A DNA stretch of 8,315 nucleotides from Flavobacteriales bacterium (GTDB lineage Bacteria > Bacteroidota > Bacteroidia > Flavobacteriales > Flavobacteriaceae), in the NCBI GenBank assembly GCA_026983815.1, contig JALSTJ010000352.1, forward strand, positions 1 through 8,315, in the 5' to 3' direction. The translations under genes were made by a program, and so were the position numbers. How positions within the stretch are numbered: the stretch's first letter is position 1; the number at the start of each line of letters is the position of its first letter. This document shows positions 6,082-8,315 of the stretch, piece after piece. A model generated the notes under the pieces. It had not been told where the DNA came from. It worked only from the letters and a program-made list of their open reading frames with translations, and ran no database searches.

Positions 6082-8315
6082 TTATTTATCCGGCTTATCG
6101 GAAATTTTAATTCCGAATTTTTTAAGAATCTCTTTAAATGTATCAAATTCTACTTGATAAGATAATCCGATACCTTGGGTATAACCTTCTTGTTGTCCTA
6201 TATATTCCAATTCGGTTTGTTTGTTGAAAAAGCGGAATTTAAGGTTTCCTTCTTTGTCCAAATATACTTCAATTTCCATATCCCCCACAATGGACGATTT
6301 GGTATAACGTCCTACCGGAATAGCTACACTACCATTGATATATATCCTTTTATTTATTTTGGTTGTCAGACTTAATCCTACCTGAGGATCATTTTTGATA
6401 TTGGTATTGATATTGTTGGTTCCTCCCTTATATTTGAGATTCACTTTAAAGTTTTCGTCTTGACTCATCAAAGCGTTTAAAAGATTTAGACCTCTTTCGG
6501 ATAAAGTTTCAACAGCACCTTCGGCAACCTGATTGTTAAAACGATAGTCATTTTCATTGATAAAATTACCAAATGATAACAATGAAATCACTTGTAAGTT
6601 TTTACGGTCAGGGTCACTCAAAATATATTCTATTTGCGACCTCAAGATAGAATTGGCTTTGGGTAAATCCAGATCAAAGGTAATTTTGGGGTGTGTTAAT
6701 TTTTCTTTTAAATAAATAATCACCTTGACCGGCATATTTTTTTGATTATTAGTTGGTTGTGATTCCAGCAATACATAAGGATTGGCAATGGTTTCATAGA
6801 CCGCTTTAATATCTAAATTGGCTTCATAAGGGTCTCCTTCCCAACTGATATAACTACCGGGATCTACTTGAAATCTTTTATCAATTACTCCATAATACTT
6901 AAAATTATAAATACCTTTTAATACGGTAAAATCTCCCCACATATTAAATTTTCCATTGGTATTGATTTCCAATAACATAGTTCCACTGCCACTGGCTTCC
7001 AAATAACTCCCCGATTGTTGATCCATCATGATTTTTACTATTGCATCGGGTGTAATATCTAAATCGAAATTCATTTCCAATCCTTCATAGATTTTTTTAT
7101 GTTTTTTCTCCTTTTTCTTTTGGTATTCTTTTTTCGTTACAATGTGAATAAAATCATTTTCTCCTTCTGTTTCGATATCATTCAGTGTAAGTATTAAATT
7201 AGTTCCCTTACGTGTTTGCATATCTGCATCAATTTTCAGGTGATTGACATATCCGTGTATGCGAGCATTCCCTCCAACAAAAATTTTGCCGTAATATAAT
7301 TCTTGAGGATTTACCGGAGTGTCTAATACCAAAAGATTGTTGGTGTTGATTTTTAAATCCAAATACCAATTATCAAAATTATGATGACGAATAATACCAG
7401 TTAATTGCCCTTTGGTATGATATTTTGTGTCTTCAAATACATTATTTTTAAAAATGAATTTTTGTTTGTTTAAAATAATAACAGCTGAATTATCGAATTG
7501 ATAATCAGTATTTAATGCCAAAATTTTAAGTCCAAACTGGTGCAAATAAAGTTTTCCGTTGAAATTAAGATTGTCTAGAGGGCCTTGAATTTGAACATTT
7601 CCAGTCCATTTACCTCTAATGTTTCCAAAAATATCTTTAAATAAAGGCGCTAGTGTTTTTACAGGAAATTCTTGTAGAAACACCGACCCATTGACTAATG
7701 GTTTTTTCTTTCCAAAATCGATATATCCATTGATACGAGCCAAAATGTTTTCTTGTCTTTTTAGATGGACATCCACAAAAATTACATTTCCCTTAAGTGT
7801 ATTGATTTTTAGATATGCATTACCGAGCGATTCTCCATTGAATTTGAAATCTTGTATTTCTAAGGATGCTTTGGGTAAAATTTCCTTTCCGTATTTTTTG
7901 GCATGAATACTTCCGTTGAGCAATCCTTTCATATCAAAATTTGAATTTTCAGGTGATAGATGAGCCAAATTAATTTGATTTAAGTTTATAAGAAAATCCA
8001 GTTTCCTTTTGGTTTTAAATCCGGTTGTTTGAACTTTTTCTTCCTTATGAAAAATACTAACATCCTCAACAGATAAAGAATCTTTTTTTGTGGAATAAAA
8101 AATCTTGTTTTTGTTGAATTCGGGATTGATAAACCAATCCAGATTTTTAAAGTTAAATACCGATTTCTGTAATCCGAAAATGAAATTTTGCATTTGATCC
8201 AAAGTGTAATAGAATGATAGATCATAATGATCTTTGTATTTTTCACCACCTTTAAATTTGGTTTTTAAATACAAGGTATCATGAATTGTAGTATTCAACA
8301 ATCTGAATTTTTTAA
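6082..8315 (-). CDS. tamB: TamB, translocation and assembly module (C-terminal part, cut by window edge)
   Basis: TamB-family proteins span the periplasm as a long beta-helical groove and act with a TamA-type outer-membrane partner (a lipid-anchored form, TamL, is described in Bacteroidota) in outer-membrane biogenesis, including protein assembly and probably phospholipid transfer. The visible 744 or so residues are the C-terminal portion; the frame stays open to the window end and the start lies beyond it. A TTG at 8301 is in frame but should not be taken as the start. Numbering from that TTG, most of the region is amphipathic beta-strand repeats. The TamB/DUF490 domain covers about 405-739, with the conserved run GDFTVLKGIYNF (456-467), RFQVDPGSYISWEGDPYEA (476-494), and a C-terminal strand pair ending GIGLSYQVEFDTFKE (710-724), typical of Bacteroidota TamB. 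A lysine-rich stretch lies at 390-403. The expected N-terminal membrane anchor is outside the window. It converges with the small coiled-coil gene 13 bases away. No terminator for tamB itself is visible. Confidence 0.93.
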   Translation of the reverse strand, partial: KKFRLLNTTIHDTLYLKTKFKGGEKYKDHYDLSFYYTLDQMQNFIFGLQKSVFNFKNLDWFINPEFNKNKIFYSTKKDSLSVEDVSIFHKEEKVQTTGFKTKRKLDFLINLNQINLAHLSPENSNFDMKGLLNGSIHAKKYGKEILPKASLEIQDFKFNGESLGNAYLKINTLKGNVIFVDVHLKRQENILARINGYIDFGKKKPLVNGSVFLQEFPVKTLAPLFKDIFGNIRGKWTGNVQIQGPLDNLNFNGKLYLHQFGLKILALNTDYQFDNSAVIILNKQKFIFKNNVFEDTKYHTKGQLTGIIRHHNFDNWYLDLKINTNNLLVLDTPVNPQELYYGKIFVGGNARIHGYVNHLKIDADMQTRKGTNLILTLNDIETEGENDFIHIVTKKEYQKKKEKKHKKIYEGLEMNFDLDITPDAIVKIMMDQQSGSYLEASGSGTMLLEINTNGKFNMWGDFTVLKGIYNFKYYGVIDKRFQVDPGSYISWEGDPYEANLDIKAVYETIANPYVLLESQPTNNQKNMPVKVIIYLKEKLTHPKITFDLDLPKANSILRSQIEYILSDPDRKNLQVISLLSFGNFINENDYRFNNQVAEGAVETLSERGLNLLNALMSQDENFKVNLKYKGGTNNINTNIKNDPQVGLSLTTKINKRIYINGSVAIPVGRYTKSSIVGDMEIEVYLDKEGNLKFRFFNKQTELEYIGQQEGYTQGIGLSYQVEFDTFKEILKKFGIKISDKPDK
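6098..6123 (+). terminator. Candidate + strand terminator inside the 3' end of tamB
   Basis: TCGGAA (6098-6103) pairs with TTCCGA (6111-6116) around the loop ATTTTAA, followed after one A by six T (6118-6123). The stem is only 6 bp, but the layout and the 7-base loop match the stronger terminator at 5479-5511. It lies 30 bases past the stop of the small coiled-coil gene and reads as a terminator only on the + strand. It overlaps codons near the end of tamB, encoding GIKISD on the - strand. Confidence 0.5.

Noticed and set aside
6175..6375. Short + strand open frame antisense to tamB
   Set aside because: It lies fully within conserved TamB C-terminal coding sequence and has no recognisable features of its own.
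8299..8301. In-frame TTG that could be taken as the tamB start
   Set aside because: The frame continues upstream without a stop to the window end, TamB proteins are much longer, and no anchor or signal sequence follows this codon.

Overview
The window looks like chromosomal DNA from a member of the Bacteroidota, most likely class Flavobacteriia. The DNA is strongly AT-rich. Translation starts lack clear Shine-Dalgarno sites and sit behind A-rich leaders. Protein content points the same way: a periplasmic dipeptidyl peptidase IV of about 720 residues, two tandem POT-type transporters and a Bacteroidota-style TamB. I cannot name a genus or species.

Layout. Positions 54-5468 hold three genes on the + strand: a dipeptidyl peptidase IV (S9B serine peptidase) with a signal peptide, a canonical 14-helix proton-coupled oligopeptide transporter (POT), and a divergent POT-like transporter with a large extra soluble segment. 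Gaps are 28 and 71 bases with no terminator between them. A strong intrinsic terminator at 5479-5511 closes the group. A small membrane-anchored coiled-coil protein of unknown function follows at 5538-6068. Converging on it from the - strand is the 3' half of tamB, which runs off the right edge of the window. The two genes are only 13 bases apart, and a second hairpin plus T-run lies inside the end of tamB, oriented to stop + strand transcription.

How the genes fit together. The first three genes read as a peptide-scavenging unit. The peptidase releases N-terminal X-Pro or X-Ala dipeptides in the periplasm, and the inner-membrane transporter next to it is of the family that imports di- and tripeptides with protons. 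The third gene keeps the fold signature and the TM4 lysine of that family. It has lost the TM1 arginine and TM7 glutamate that canonical members use, lacks the two extra bacterial helices, and carries about 120 residues inserted between its last two membrane helices. It may therefore have another substrate or mechanism, and it is the most interesting item here. The coiled-coil gene and tamB look like unrelated envelope genes.

I see no RNA genes, CRISPR array, insertion sequence, integrase or phage gene. No gene-free stretch exceeds 300 bases; the longest is the 71-base gap at 3736-3806.
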